From contig NZ_JAQKGV010000006.1 in NCBI RefSeq assembly GCF_028617075.1, positions 62,001 through 126,000 on the forward strand: 64,000 nt of DNA, given 5' to 3'. Under the pieces are notes generated by a model. The model saw only the letters and a program-made list of their open reading frames with translations, ran no database searches and was not told the DNA's origin. How positions within the stretch are numbered: the first letter of the stretch is position 1; each line of letters starts with the position of its first letter. This document shows, piece by piece, positions 16,181-24,785 of this stretch. Made by a program: the position numbers and the translations under genes. The stretch comes from Rubrobacter calidifluminis (GTDB taxonomy: Bacteria; Actinomycetota; Rubrobacteria; Rubrobacterales; Rubrobacteraceae).

Positions 16181-17261
16181 AGAACTCCTTCGCGTTGTCG
16201 TAGAGGATCCTGCGCCGGATCTCCTTCGGGAAGCTTCCAGGCAGGACATGATAGGGCGAGTCGAAGTCCCAGTGCGGGTAGTCGCTGGAAAACATCAGGA
16301 AGTCTTCGGAGCCGATCATCTCGAACATCCGCCACAGATCTTCGGGATCTTCCGGGTACTCCATCGGCTGCGTCGAGAAACGCACCCTTTCCCGGATGTA
16401 TTCTGAAGGCATCCTCTTCACCCAGGGAACCTCCCGCCGGAGCGAACGGTAGTTGTGGTCGAACCTCCACATGAGGTGCGGAACCCAGGTCCAGCTCGAC
16501 TCGATCATGGCGACCCTGAGCTCTTCGAAGCGGTCGAAGACGCCGTGGGCGATGAGCCCAATGAGCTGTGACTGCCAGGTCTGAGAGATGGCCGTGTGCC
16601 ACTCGATGTAATACGTGGGCAACCCTATCGCGGTCTCCGTGGCGTTGGACTGGTGGAACGCCACGGCGAGGCCGTTGCGCTCGGCGGCCTCGAAGATCGG
16701 ATGGTAGAAGGACCGGCCGAAATGATGGTGTGGCACCGCCGGCAGAATGACCTGCACGAACCTCCGGTCCGACCCCACCCGGTCTATCTCGCGCGCGGCA
16801 CCCTGCGGGTCCTGCGCCGCGACCGTCACCGACCCGAGCAGCCTCCGGTCCTTGTCCAGCCAGTTCTCTATCAGCCAGTCGTTGTAAGCCGAGGCGAGCG
16901 CCCCGGCGAACTCCGGCTGCACCTTCATGTTGGTAGGATGGAACGAGCTGACCAGTATCGCCCGCTCCACCACATACGGATCGAGAAGCTGGCGCCTCAT
17001 CACCCCCAGATCCGAACCCGCAGGCCTCCCATCGTCCATCACCGCATCAGCCATCGCCACCCCGGCCACCTGCGGATAGGAGTAGGGGAAGGCCGGCTCC
17101 TTCCACCCGTCAACCGCAGCCACCCTGCTCCTCCAGGGCTCCGCCAGATACGGTACCAGATCCCGCTCCGAAACCAGCATCTCGTGTACGTCGGTGTCTA
17201 TCACCGCCGCCTTGCGCGCCCGCCTCCGCTCCTCTAGATCCCTGACCCGGGCCTGCATCAC
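16170..17261 (-). CDS. amidohydrolase-2 family metal-dependent hydrolase/decarboxylase
   Basis: 363 aa TIM-barrel protein of the ACMSD-like amidohydrolase group. The first metal motif is IDTDVHE (Asp24-x-His26), further ligand candidates are PHHHFGRSFYHP and AFHQSN (middle), and the late Asp lies in FSSDYPHWDFDSP. Relatives include decarboxylases and hydrolases acting on aromatic or heterocyclic acids; the substrate is not predictable. First gene of the operon; ATG at 17261 preceded by GAGAGGAGCGTGAGGTG. Confidence 0.8.
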   Translation of the reverse strand: MMQARVRDLEERRRARKAAVIDTDVHEMLVSERDLVPYLAEPWRSRVAAVDGWKEPAFPYSYPQVAGVAMADAVMDDGRPAGSDLGVMRRQLLDPYVVERAILVSSFHPTNMKVQPEFAGALASAYNDWLIENWLDKDRRLLGSVTVAAQDPQGAAREIDRVGSDRRFVQVILPAVPHHHFGRSFYHPIFEAAERNGLAVAFHQSNATETAIGLPTYYIEWHTAISQTWQSQLIGLIAHGVFDRFEELRVAMIESSWTWVPHLMWRFDHNYRSLRREVPWVKRMPSEYIRERVRFSTQPMEYPEDPEDLWRMFEMIGSEDFLMFSSDYPHWDFDSPYHVLPGSFPKEIRRRILYDNAKEFYGL

Positions 17262-17279
17262 CTCACGCTCCTCTCGTGG

Positions 17280-17347
17280 TTTTATATGTTTTGTCGATTA
17301 TAAAAGTTACCAAAGTGGAAAATAAATCAAGGGGTGGGATTTGTCAA
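17280..17347 (-). promoter_or_regulatory. promoter and inverted repeat of the sulfatase operon
   Basis: Minus strand: -35 TTGACA (17347-17342), exactly 17 bp, -10 TATTTT (17324-17319). Downstream of the expected start lies a 7-bp inverted repeat TTTTATA/TATAAAA (17280-17286 and 17299-17305, 12-bp spacer), a repressor-type operator candidate. The block is strongly AT-rich compared with its surroundings. Confidence 0.65.
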
Positions 17348-17362
17348 CTCCCGGGGCTGGGG

Positions 17363-19249
17363 TCAGCCGGAGCGGAGCCAGAGTTGCATGGGACCGGGGG
17401 AGCGGTTGGCCCAGGCGAGGTAGGGGACGAGGGTGAGCCTGTAGGGGCGTCTGTTGGGCGTGGGGAGTCTTCGGGTGCGGTAGAGGCTCCCCCGCCAGCC
17501 GGGGTCGAGGGATTCGATGCTGGCTGGGGCGTGCAGCGCCGGCATCCCGGCGAGTTCTGGGTGGGGACCGACGGAGAAGCCCGCGTCTGGTGTGAGGACG
17601 ACGTCGCGGAGGTCTGCCGCGTCCGGGTTGTCCGCACCTTCAGCGCAGTAGAGGATGGGACCGCGCATGACCGCGACCCTCCCTGTGTTCTCGAGGACGT
17701 AGGGGTGGCTCTCGAGGAGGCGCACGGGCATCGGCAGGTGCAGCCTCACGGTGTCGCCGGGACGCCAGCGGCGTTGTATCCCGGCGTAGGAGCCGGGCTT
17801 CGCCGGGATGTCTGCTTCAGCCCCGTTCACCTCTATGCGCGCTTCTTCGCACCACGCCGGCACGCGCAGCATGAGCGAGAACTCACCCTCGCCGGAGACC
17901 ACCTCGACCTCGACATCCCCGTCCCACGGGTAGCCGGTGCGCTGCCTGAGACGGACCTTCGGGCCCTGGAGGTTCGCCTCGCCTTCGGCGTAGAGGTGCA
18001 CCCATACGGTCCCCTCCGAGGTGCTGTAGAAGTAGCCGGGCAGCGCGGCGAGCGTCCTGGCGATGTTCGGCGGGCAGCAGGCGCACCCGAACCACTCCTG
18101 CCGGCGGTGCGTGCCGTCGTCGGCGAGCGGGTTCTGGTAGAAGTAGCGCCGGCCGTCGAGCGAGACGCCCGGCAATACGGCGTTGTATAAGGTGTGTTCG
18201 ATCAGGTCCGCGTAGCGCGCCTCGCCCGTGATCTGCAGCATCCGCCAGCTCCACATCACGCTGCCTATCGCCGCGCAGCTCTCCGCGTAGGCCCTCTCGT
18301 TCGGAAGCTCGTAGTCCTTCCCGAACGCCTCCCCCTCGTAGCGGGAGCCGATCCCGCCGCTCACGTACATCCGTTTCGTTACCATGTTATGCCACAAACG
18401 CTCAAGAGCATGAAGGATGTCTTCGTCGCCGGTCTCGGCGTAGACGTCGGCTGCTCCTGCGTTCAGGTAGGTGGCGCGGACGGCGTGGCCGGTTATCTTC
18501 TGTTGCTCGCGAAAGGGCAGGTGGTCCTGATGGTATTCACTGCCGCTGACCCTGCCGCGGCCCCGGACGTCGAGGAAGAAGCGGGCCTGTTCGAGGTATC
18601 TGTGCTCGCCCGTCTCTCTGAACAGCTCGACGAGGGCCATCTCGATCTCCTCGTGTCCGTCGGCGGTCTCGAGTTTGCCCTCGCTCTGCGGGCCGAAGGT
18701 CCCGCAGACGAGGTCTGCGAAGCGGCGAGCCACATCGAGGAGGCGTTCGCTTCCGGTCGCGCGGTGGTGGGCTATGGCCGCCTGGATCAGGTGCCCCCCG
18801 CAGTAGAGCTCGTGCAGGTCCCTCAGGTTGGTGAAGCGTTCCCGTTTTCGTTCGAAGGTGAAGTAGGTGTTTATGTAGCCGTCGGGCTCCTGGGCCGCCT
18901 CTACCTCGTCGATCGCGCGCTCGACCATCTCCCCGAGTTCCGGATCTGGGTTCGCGGCCAGCGTCCAGGAGGCTGCTTCGAGCCACTTGTACACGTCGGA
19001 GTCGGCGAAGTACATCCCGCGGAAGGGAGCCTCAATCCTGCCCGATGCCCGCCGGAAGTTGTCCAGCGTGCCGGAGCTCTCCAGGTGCTCGTACTGCTCC
19101 CGCAGCGTCACCTTGCGGTTGATCTCGCGCCGTGGTTCCCAGAATTCGTCCGAGAGACGCACGTCCCCGAGCGGTACGGGGTTGAGGCGGGCGTGTGGGC
19201 TGCCGGAGACGTCCACCGTGAAAGAGAGATCGTATCTGGAGTGGTCCAA
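17363..19249 (-). CDS. GH127 beta-L-arabinofuranosidase
   Basis: 628 aa. Releases beta-linked L-arabinofuranose. Full (alpha/alpha)6 barrel plus beta-sandwich C-terminus. The GH127 zinc site is present: Glu323 and Cys325 in AYAESCA and Cys391-Cys392 in GCACCPPN (equivalent to Glu338, Cys340, Cys417, Cys418 of HypBA1), where one cysteine acts as nucleophile. No signal peptide, so short arabino-oligosaccharides are taken up first. TTG start. Follows the sugar ABC permease genes after a 76-bp gap. Confidence 0.93.
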   Translation of the reverse strand: MDHSRYDLSFTVDVSGSPHARLNPVPLGDVRLSDEFWEPRREINRKVTLREQYEHLESSGTLDNFRRASGRIEAPFRGMYFADSDVYKWLEAASWTLAANPDPELGEMVERAIDEVEAAQEPDGYINTYFTFERKRERFTNLRDLHELYCGGHLIQAAIAHHRATGSERLLDVARRFADLVCGTFGPQSEGKLETADGHEEIEMALVELFRETGEHRYLEQARFFLDVRGRGRVSGSEYHQDHLPFREQQKITGHAVRATYLNAGAADVYAETGDEDILHALERLWHNMVTKRMYVSGGIGSRYEGEAFGKDYELPNERAYAESCAAIGSVMWSWRMLQITGEARYADLIEHTLYNAVLPGVSLDGRRYFYQNPLADDGTHRRQEWFGCACCPPNIARTLAALPGYFYSTSEGTVWVHLYAEGEANLQGPKVRLRQRTGYPWDGDVEVEVVSGEGEFSLMLRVPAWCEEARIEVNGAEADIPAKPGSYAGIQRRWRPGDTVRLHLPMPVRLLESHPYVLENTGRVAVMRGPILYCAEGADNPDAADLRDVVLTPDAGFSVGPHPELAGMPALHAPASIESLDPGWRGSLYRTRRLPTPNRRPYRLTLVPYLAWANRSPGPMQLWLRSG

Positions 19250-19325
19250 TCTGGTTCTCCGATCCAGGAATTTTCTCTTGCCAGCTCTGTTATATGTGCG
19301 AACGGTACCCGGAAGGGCTCTTCTG

Positions 19326-20150
19326 CTACTTCACGGATCCCAGCGAGAGCCCCTCGGCGAGCCTTCGCTGGGTGGCGGCGAAGAGCACGAGCACCGGGAT
19401 CGAGGTAACGGTCGCCAGGGCCATCAGCCCGGGCCAGTCTATGCCGTAGGCGGAGACCTGCTGGCTTATCACCGCGCTTATGGGGTAGGCCTCCGGGTTG
19501 GTGAGGAAGCTTATCGCGTAGAGGAACTCACCCCAGGCGATGATGAAGATCAGGGTGCCCACCGTCGCTATGCCGTTGCGGGCTAGGGGGAGCAAAATCG
19601 TCACGAACGTGCGCAGCCGGCTGGCTCTATCCACCGCCGCGGCTTCCTCCATCACTTCCGGTATCGTCTGGAAGAAGGGCCGCAGGAGGAGGACCGCGAA
19701 GGGTATCAGCATCGCGGAGTCCGCGATTATCACCCCGGCGAGGGTGCCGAGCAGGTTCCAGCCCGCCAGCACCTTGTAGAGCGGGATGACCGAGGCGGTG
19801 GGCGGGATCATCTGCAGCAGGATCAGGGACCCCAGCCCCACGGGCAAAAGGACCGTCCTGGTGCGCGCGAGCCCGTAGGCCGCGGGCACCCCCAGCGCAA
19901 GCGTGAGTGCGGTGGTGCAGACGGCTATGATCCCCGAGTTTAGTGCCGCGTGGGCGAGCGAGGCGTTCAGCACCCGGTGATACGCCGAGGTCGAGGGCGA
20001 GAAGACGATACCCGCCGGGTCTGCGAAGATCTCCACGTTGGTCTTGAAAGAGGTGGCAACCAGCCAGTAGAGGGGGAACCCGTAGACGATCAGGAGCACC
20101 AGGCTCCCCACCCTGGAACCCCAGGCTGGGACGTGCCGCCAGGTAGACAT
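19326..20150 (-). CDS. sugar ABC transporter permease (MalG-type)
   Basis: About 274 aa, six membrane segments, EAA motif EEAAAVDRASRLRTFVTILLPLARNG (begins EEAAAVDRAS). Inner-membrane permease of a CUT1 carbohydrate importer. The ATG at 20150 overlaps the upstream permease stop by one base (TGATG) and sits 7 bp after GGAGG; a TTG one codon earlier is possible. No ATPase gene accompanies the operon, so a shared MsiK-type ATPase is expected elsewhere. Confidence 0.9.
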   Translation of the reverse strand: MSTWRHVPAWGSRVGSLVLLIVYGFPLYWLVATSFKTNVEIFADPAGIVFSPSTSAYHRVLNASLAHAALNSGIIAVCTTALTLALGVPAAYGLARTRTVLLPVGLGSLILLQMIPPTASVIPLYKVLAGWNLLGTLAGVIIADSAMLIPFAVLLLRPFFQTIPEVMEEAAAVDRASRLRTFVTILLPLARNGIATVGTLIFIIAWGEFLYAISFLTNPEAYPISAVISQQVSAYGIDWPGLMALATVTSIPVLVLFAATQRRLAEGLSLGSVK

Positions 20151-21079
20151 CAACCGACCTCCTCTCTGTTGGCCCGGATGTAGAGCAGCGCGGTGGCGAG
20201 CACCATGACTATCGAGATCACCGCCGTAGCCGCCCCCAGCCCGAACTTGTAGTTCTCGAACGAGAGCCGGTAGCTGAGGTAGGGGAGCGTCGTCGTCGCG
20301 GTCCCGGGACCTCCGGAGGTCATCACGTAAATGAAGTCGAAGCTCCTGAAAGCGTAGACAATGGTCAGGACCACGAGTATCAGGAACGTCGAGCGCAACA
20401 TGGGCAGCGTGATGTGCCGGAAGACCTGCAGACGCGTCGCTCCGTCTATCTGCGCCGCGTCGATGGGGTCGGGAGGAATGTCCAGGATCGCTGCCCGGAA
20501 GACCAGCGCCGCGAAGGGTACGACGACCCAGGCGTTGACCACCGCCACGGCCAGAAGCGCCGTGTGGTTCTGCGCCTGCACCAGCCAGGGCACCGGCTGC
20601 GCGATCACGTGGAGGTTGGCCAGGACGTAGCTGACCACACCTTCCTTGTCGAGCAAAAACTTCCAGAGGCTCCCCGCCACCACCGGCGGTAGCATCCAGA
20701 TGAAGACCATCATCCCGAAGACGAAGCGGGAGAACCTCACTTCGAGTCTGCCGGAGCCCCGGGACCGCGGCGTGGAGCTCAGCACGAGTGCCGCCAGAAG
20801 CCCGCCCGCGATCCCCACGATCAGGACGACCGCCGTGTAGATCAGGGTGTTTATCAGCGCCTCGATGAACTGTGCTGAGGATATGAGCTGTTTGAACTCG
20901 GCGAGCCCTACGAACGGCCAGGTGCGCAGTATGTTGGAGACCGTCACCCGGCTCAGGCTCATGCGGATGAGCTCGATCAGGGGGTAGATCGCCGTCGCGA
21001 GTAGAAACAGGGCGGCGGGCACCGCGAAGAGCGTGGGAGAGCTCCTGAGTCTCTGCAGCGGATGTCTTTTGCTTTTCAT
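20150..21079 (-). CDS. sugar ABC transporter permease (MalF/UgpA-type)
   Basis: 309 aa with an N-terminal membrane helix, a large first loop and the CUT1 EAA loop IDAAQIDGATRLQVFRHITLP. Pairs with the following MalG-type permease. It lies 25 bp after the solute-binding protein. Contextual substrate: arabinose-containing oligosaccharides, because GH127 is in the same operon and the promoter shares an element with araBDA. Confidence 0.9.
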   Translation of the reverse strand: MKSKRHPLQRLRSSPTLFAVPAALFLLATAIYPLIELIRMSLSRVTVSNILRTWPFVGLAEFKQLISSAQFIEALINTLIYTAVVLIVGIAGGLLAALVLSSTPRSRGSGRLEVRFSRFVFGMMVFIWMLPPVVAGSLWKFLLDKEGVVSYVLANLHVIAQPVPWLVQAQNHTALLAVAVVNAWVVVPFAALVFRAAILDIPPDPIDAAQIDGATRLQVFRHITLPMLRSTFLILVVLTIVYAFRSFDFIYVMTSGGPGTATTTLPYLSYRLSFENYKFGLGAATAVISIVMVLATALLYIRANREEVG

Positions 21080-21104
21080 AGTCTTGGCCGTAATTCAGGT
21101 CTTC

Positions 21105-22412
21105 CTACCCGAGATCTTTCCTGACCTTGCTTACGACGCTCGAGGCCGCCGCTGCTGCGCTCTTCTGCCCGGCTATCACCGCGCTCCAGCCCTGAGCCAC
21201 GTCGAGCTCGGCGCTGATTATGCCGGCTCCAAACCCGGCTGGCGGGTAGGTCGAACCACCCTTCACCTCGGAGGCAAAGGCTCTGAGGATGGGGTCGTTC
21301 TGAATGGCCGGATCTTTGGCTGCATCGGAGCGTGCTGGTATGCTGCCGACGTCCTTGAGCGCGATGATTTGGCCCTCTTTGCTGAGGTAGGTGGCTTTGA
21401 GGTACTCCCACGCCAGCCTCGGGTTCTTGGAGAACGCCCCGATGGATTCGGTCTCACCACCAAGGTAGACGCTGCCGCCCTTCGGCCCTTTGGGCATCGG
21501 AACCACGCCGTATCTGAACTTCGCACCTTTTATCGTCCCGAGCTGCCAGTTGCCGTTCTCGGCGAACGCCACGTTGCCCACCATGAACCTCTGGAAGGGT
21601 TCCGTCTGGTCCCAGCTCGCAGCCTCCTGCGGAACGTACCCCTTTCTGACCCACGACTGGATGAAGCCGAACGCCCCCTTCAAGGCCTGCGCGCTGGGCT
21701 TGCCATACGAGAACCCGTACCCGCTCAGCCAGGGATACGCCTGCCACTCTCCCTGGTCGTTGGGCTTGCCGGTCAGCGTCAGCCCCACCTCGCTGTGGGA
21801 TTTCGTCTTTTCGAGAGCGGCCCCGAGCTCATCAAACGTCCTCGGTGGCTTGACCCCAGCCTTATCCAGGATGTCCTTGTTGTACCAGAGCCCGAGCAGG
21901 TTCACGTACCCCTGCACCCCGTAGACTTTGCCAGCGGACTTTTTGACCAGGCTGCTCGGGAACTGCCCCTTGTCGGGGTATGAGGCCCAGAACTTGCTCA
22001 TATCGTACAGAACCCCGGACTTTACGAACTGTGGGATGCTCGTGCCGTTGTAGACGACCACATCGGGGCCGGATTTGGCGTTGGCCGCCGCTATGACCTT
22101 GTTCGTTATCTGATCATAGGGTACGTAGACGTAGTTCACCTTGACGTTCGGATACTGTTTGTTGAACAGCTTGGCGAAGTCGTTTAGTTCCTTTACCTGC
22201 GCTTTTACGCTGAAGTAGTGCCAGACGGTCAACGTACCGGACATATTCTTGCTCAGCTTCTGCGAGCTACCCGCGGTGGAACTACTCCCCGACGAACCTC
22301 CACCACACGCAGAGGTCCCGAAGAGCATGGCCCCTGCAAACCCCACTCCTCCCTTCCTCAAAAGGTCCCTGCGGCTGATGGCTACTTTGCCGACACCGTC
22401 ATTGTTCGCCAC
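21105..22412 (-). CDS. extracellular sugar-binding protein of the ABC importer
   Basis: 435 aa, family-1 solute-binding protein. N-terminal twin-arginine signal (SRRDLLRKGGVGFAGAML) combined with a lipobox ending at Cys36 (GTSAC), so a Tat-exported lipoprotein, followed by a Ser/Gly linker. The mature part starts with LTVWHYFSVKAQVKELN, typical of CUT1 binding proteins. GTG start with GGAGGAG. First gene of the operon; its promoter region contains one copy of the 47-bp element (22552-22598). Confidence 0.9.
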   Translation of the reverse strand: MANNDGVGKVAISRRDLLRKGGVGFAGAMLFGTSACGGGSSGSSSTAGSSQKLSKNMSGTLTVWHYFSVKAQVKELNDFAKLFNKQYPNVKVNYVYVPYDQITNKVIAAANAKSGPDVVVYNGTSIPQFVKSGVLYDMSKFWASYPDKGQFPSSLVKKSAGKVYGVQGYVNLLGLWYNKDILDKAGVKPPRTFDELGAALEKTKSHSEVGLTLTGKPNDQGEWQAYPWLSGYGFSYGKPSAQALKGAFGFIQSWVRKGYVPQEAASWDQTEPFQRFMVGNVAFAENGNWQLGTIKGAKFRYGVVPMPKGPKGGSVYLGGETESIGAFSKNPRLAWEYLKATYLSKEGQIIALKDVGSIPARSDAAKDPAIQNDPILRAFASEVKGGSTYPPAGFGAGIISAELDVAQGWSAVIAGQKSAAAAASSVVSKVRKDLG

Positions 22413-22551
22413 GATCTCCTCCTCTCGAGTCCCGCCAGATTACAATGCCAACCGATTCGTCGTAGTCTCTGACCGAATTTCCAGCATAAACACCCGCTGC
22501 CCGTTTTCCCTGAATTCTCTGCCCGTCACAGCTTTGCATGGCCTGGTACAA

Positions 22552-22598
22552 GGGTCAACGTGTCGATTTCGTAGAAAAAGGAAACTATTCCGACTCGG
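22552..22598 (-). promoter_or_regulatory. 47-bp arabinose-regulon element, copy A
   Basis: Identical to copy B (26581-26627) at 37 of 47 positions, with no gaps; two blocks are perfectly conserved, GGGTCAACGTG and GTAGAAAAAGG, 8 bp apart. Read on the minus strand, the element ends in a -35-like TTGACC (22558-22553), about 140 bp before the sugar-binding-protein start, with no good -10. That is the geometry of an activator site abutting a weak promoter. The AraC-type protein at 26627-27457 is the obvious candidate to bind it. Confidence 0.7.
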
Positions 22599-22663
22599 AG
22601 AAGAGACATCTGGTGAGGGCGGTTTTGGGCCGGGAGATGTTTGTGTGGGGCGGTAAAGGTACG

Positions 22664-22692
22664 GGCCGGTGCGCATCATCTGCGCACCGGCC
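22664..22692 (-). terminator. strong hairpin downstream of araA
   Basis: Perfect 12-bp stem GGCCGGTGCGCA / TGCGCACCGGCC with loop TCATC, 24 bp after the araA stop. No uridine tract follows on the minus strand, so it may work as a GC-only terminator or as a 3' stability hairpin. Confidence 0.6.
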
Positions 22693-22715
22693 GCGGAGAG
22701 AGGGATTCTTCTTTT

Positions 22716-24110
22716 CTAAACCTCGCGGTATTCGATCCCGAGGAGTTCGGCGAAGGTGCGCCAGAGGGAGGCGTGGTGGCCGGGGGTCATCACCTCGTGG
22801 TGGGTGCCCCCGGCGGCGAGCCAGCCGTCGAGGCACGCCCTCGCGCCGGTCTTTGGCCGGAAGAAGCCGTAGGGCATCTCCAGGTTGGGGAGGACCTCGC
22901 TGTCTATGACCTCGCCCTCAGAGACGACGAGGCGGAAACGCCCGCCGGAGATCGGGGCGAGCGAGGCGATGGTCGCGGGGCCGGGCTGGATGCGGAAGAG
23001 GACCGTCGGGGGCGGGCCGAGGCGGCCGATCCCGAGCTCCCGGTGGATGAGGCGGGGTTTCTCGTCGTCTCTCGCGATGCGCCAGTTCCCCTCGCCCATG
23101 TGGCTCATCAGGATCGCGTCCCGCTCGTAGTCGAGCGCGTACATCTCGGTGAAGTGGGCGACGTCGGCCAGGATGTGCCCGGCGGAGACGAGCGCCGCGC
23201 TGCATGCGTCCCCCTCGGCCCCGTAGCCGTAGCCCTCGGCCATCAGGTTCGACGCGGCGGCGAGCGGCAGCCGCGAGAAGCGGCCGTCCTCCCCGATCGC
23301 GTCGAAGTGCGTCGAGTAGGCGCCGAAGCCGCCGGAGTCGAGGATGCTCTTTATCGCGAGCTGCATCCGGGCCGAGTCCTCGCGCTCTTCGGGGGTGAGG
23401 TTCTCGTCGATCTCGAAGCGCTCGTCCTCCGCGCGCAGGGCGGCCTTCACCTCCTCCGCCGAAACCCGCTGCATCGCGCGGTGGATGTCGCCGGTGGCGA
23501 GGAAGTTTATCTCCGGCCCGAGCTCCCGCAGCATCGTCGTCTCGTCGACGCGGATGTCGCCCATCCCGTTCATCGCGTATCCGAAGATGGCGACCTTCAG
23601 GCGTCGCCAGGCGGTGACCGCCGCCGCGGCCCGCGCCCACTCCTCGAAGGCCCGCCCGAACTCCGGCGAGCGCCAGTCGCCGCTCGCCACCCGGAAGGGG
23701 ACCCCGGCGCGGACCAGCGCGTTCGCCGTGTCCTGGGCCCCGTGCACCCCCTGGTTGTAGGTCATGTCGCCCATGTCCCACTCCGCCGTCACGTGCGGTT
23801 CGGGCTGGATGTTGGCGAGCATCACCGGCAGGCGCGTGTTCGCCAGGGCGCGGGTCGCGCGCATCGCGGGGCCGTAGGTGAGCATGACTATCATGATCCC
23901 GTCGAGCTTCTCCCGCTCGAAGAGCTCGACTATCTCCTCGATGTCCTCGCGCGAGCGGGCGGGTTTCGGGAAGCGCACATCCGCCGCCCCCGAGAGGTGC
24001 GAGGCAACCTCCTGCGCGTAGTTCGCCTGCCGCTCGGTTATGCCCGGGAGCATCTCGTCGTAGAGGGCCTGCATGATCCCGAGCAGCCCTATCCTGGGTC
24101 TGGATGTCAC
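22716..24110 (-). CDS. araA: L-arabinose isomerase-like protein (AraA/FucI superfamily)
   Basis: 464 aa from a GTG at 24110 with GGAGG 8 bp upstream (a GTG at 24119 would add three residues). L-fucose/L-arabinose isomerase superfamily; residues such as NQGVHGAQDTANALVRAG and the C-terminal GTHHEVMTPG segment resemble the family, but similarity to classical E. coli-type AraA looks low, so it belongs to a divergent branch. Genomic context with ribulokinase and ribulose-phosphate epimerase supports conversion of L-arabinose to L-ribulose. Last gene of araB-araD-araA. Confidence 0.8.
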   Translation of the reverse strand: MTSRPRIGLLGIMQALYDEMLPGITERQANYAQEVASHLSGAADVRFPKPARSREDIEEIVELFEREKLDGIMIVMLTYGPAMRATRALANTRLPVMLANIQPEPHVTAEWDMGDMTYNQGVHGAQDTANALVRAGVPFRVASGDWRSPEFGRAFEEWARAAAAVTAWRRLKVAIFGYAMNGMGDIRVDETTMLRELGPEINFLATGDIHRAMQRVSAEEVKAALRAEDERFEIDENLTPEEREDSARMQLAIKSILDSGGFGAYSTHFDAIGEDGRFSRLPLAAASNLMAEGYGYGAEGDACSAALVSAGHILADVAHFTEMYALDYERDAILMSHMGEGNWRIARDDEKPRLIHRELGIGRLGPPPTVLFRIQPGPATIASLAPISGGRFRLVVSEGEVIDSEVLPNLEMPYGFFRPKTGARACLDGWLAAGGTHHEVMTPGHHASLWRTFAELLGIEYREV

Positions 24111-24125
24111 CTCGTTCACCTCCGT

Positions 24126-24785
24126 CTAACTCTTCTTCTGGCCGTACTGCGTGGTGTAGCGTTCGTGCAGCCTCGCGATGTCCTCCTCGGAGAGGGGGAT
24201 GGGCTCGCCGAGCTGAACAGCGAGGAAGCTCGTCCGGGCCACGTCCTCGCACATGACGGCTGCCTTTATCGCCTCCAGCGGGCTCTTGCCGACGGCGAAG
24301 ACCCCGTGGTTCTGCATCACGACCGCGGGGGACTCCTGCCCCTTCAGCGTCCGGACGACCTCGCGGCCTATCTCCTCGCCGCCGATCGGGGCGAAGCCGC
24401 CGCAGGGGATGGGCCCCCCGAACTCGTCGGCCATCGCGGTCAGGAAGCAGGGGATCTCCCTCCCGACGGCGGCCCAGGCGGTCGCGTAGGGACTGTGGGT
24501 GTGCACCACCCCGCCGACATCGGGCATCTCGCGGTAGATGTAGCAGTGGGAGGCGGTGTCCGACGAGGGGTTGTAGTGTCCCTCGATGACGTTCGCCTCC
24601 TCGTCGACGACGACCATCGACTCCGGGGTGAGCTCCTCGTACCTGAGGCCGCTCGGCTTTATGACGATGAGCCCGGAGTCCGGGTCGCGCCCGCTCAGGT
24701 TGCCGCTCGTCCAGGCGACGAGGCCGTTTCTGGGGAGCTCCTGGTGGAGCCTGGCGACCTCCTCACGCAGTTCTCTCAGCCTCAC
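24126..24785 (-). CDS. araD: L-ribulose-5-phosphate 4-epimerase AraD
   Basis: 219 aa, class II aldolase/epimerase fold. WTSGNLSGRD (phosphate loop), the Zn ligand region VVHTHSPYATAWA and the third His in VVMQNHGVFAVG are all present. Converts L-ribulose 5-phosphate to D-xylulose 5-phosphate. GTG start at 24785 behind GGGAGGAGAGC; the gene overlaps the end of araB by 23 bp. Confidence 0.93.
   Translation of the reverse strand: MRLRELREEVARLHQELPRNGLVAWTSGNLSGRDPDSGLIVIKPSGLRYEELTPESMVVVDEEANVIEGHYNPSSDTASHCYIYREMPDVGGVVHTHSPYATAWAAVGREIPCFLTAMADEFGGPIPCGGFAPIGGEEIGREVVRTLKGQESPAVVMQNHGVFAVGKSPLEAIKAAVMCEDVARTSFLAVQLGEPIPLSEEDIARLHERYTTQYGQKKS

Noticed and set aside
22664-22692. Riboswitch hairpin for the sugar importer
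   Set aside because: It is a simple perfect hairpin just after the araA stop, on the far side of the importer promoter; better read as a terminator.
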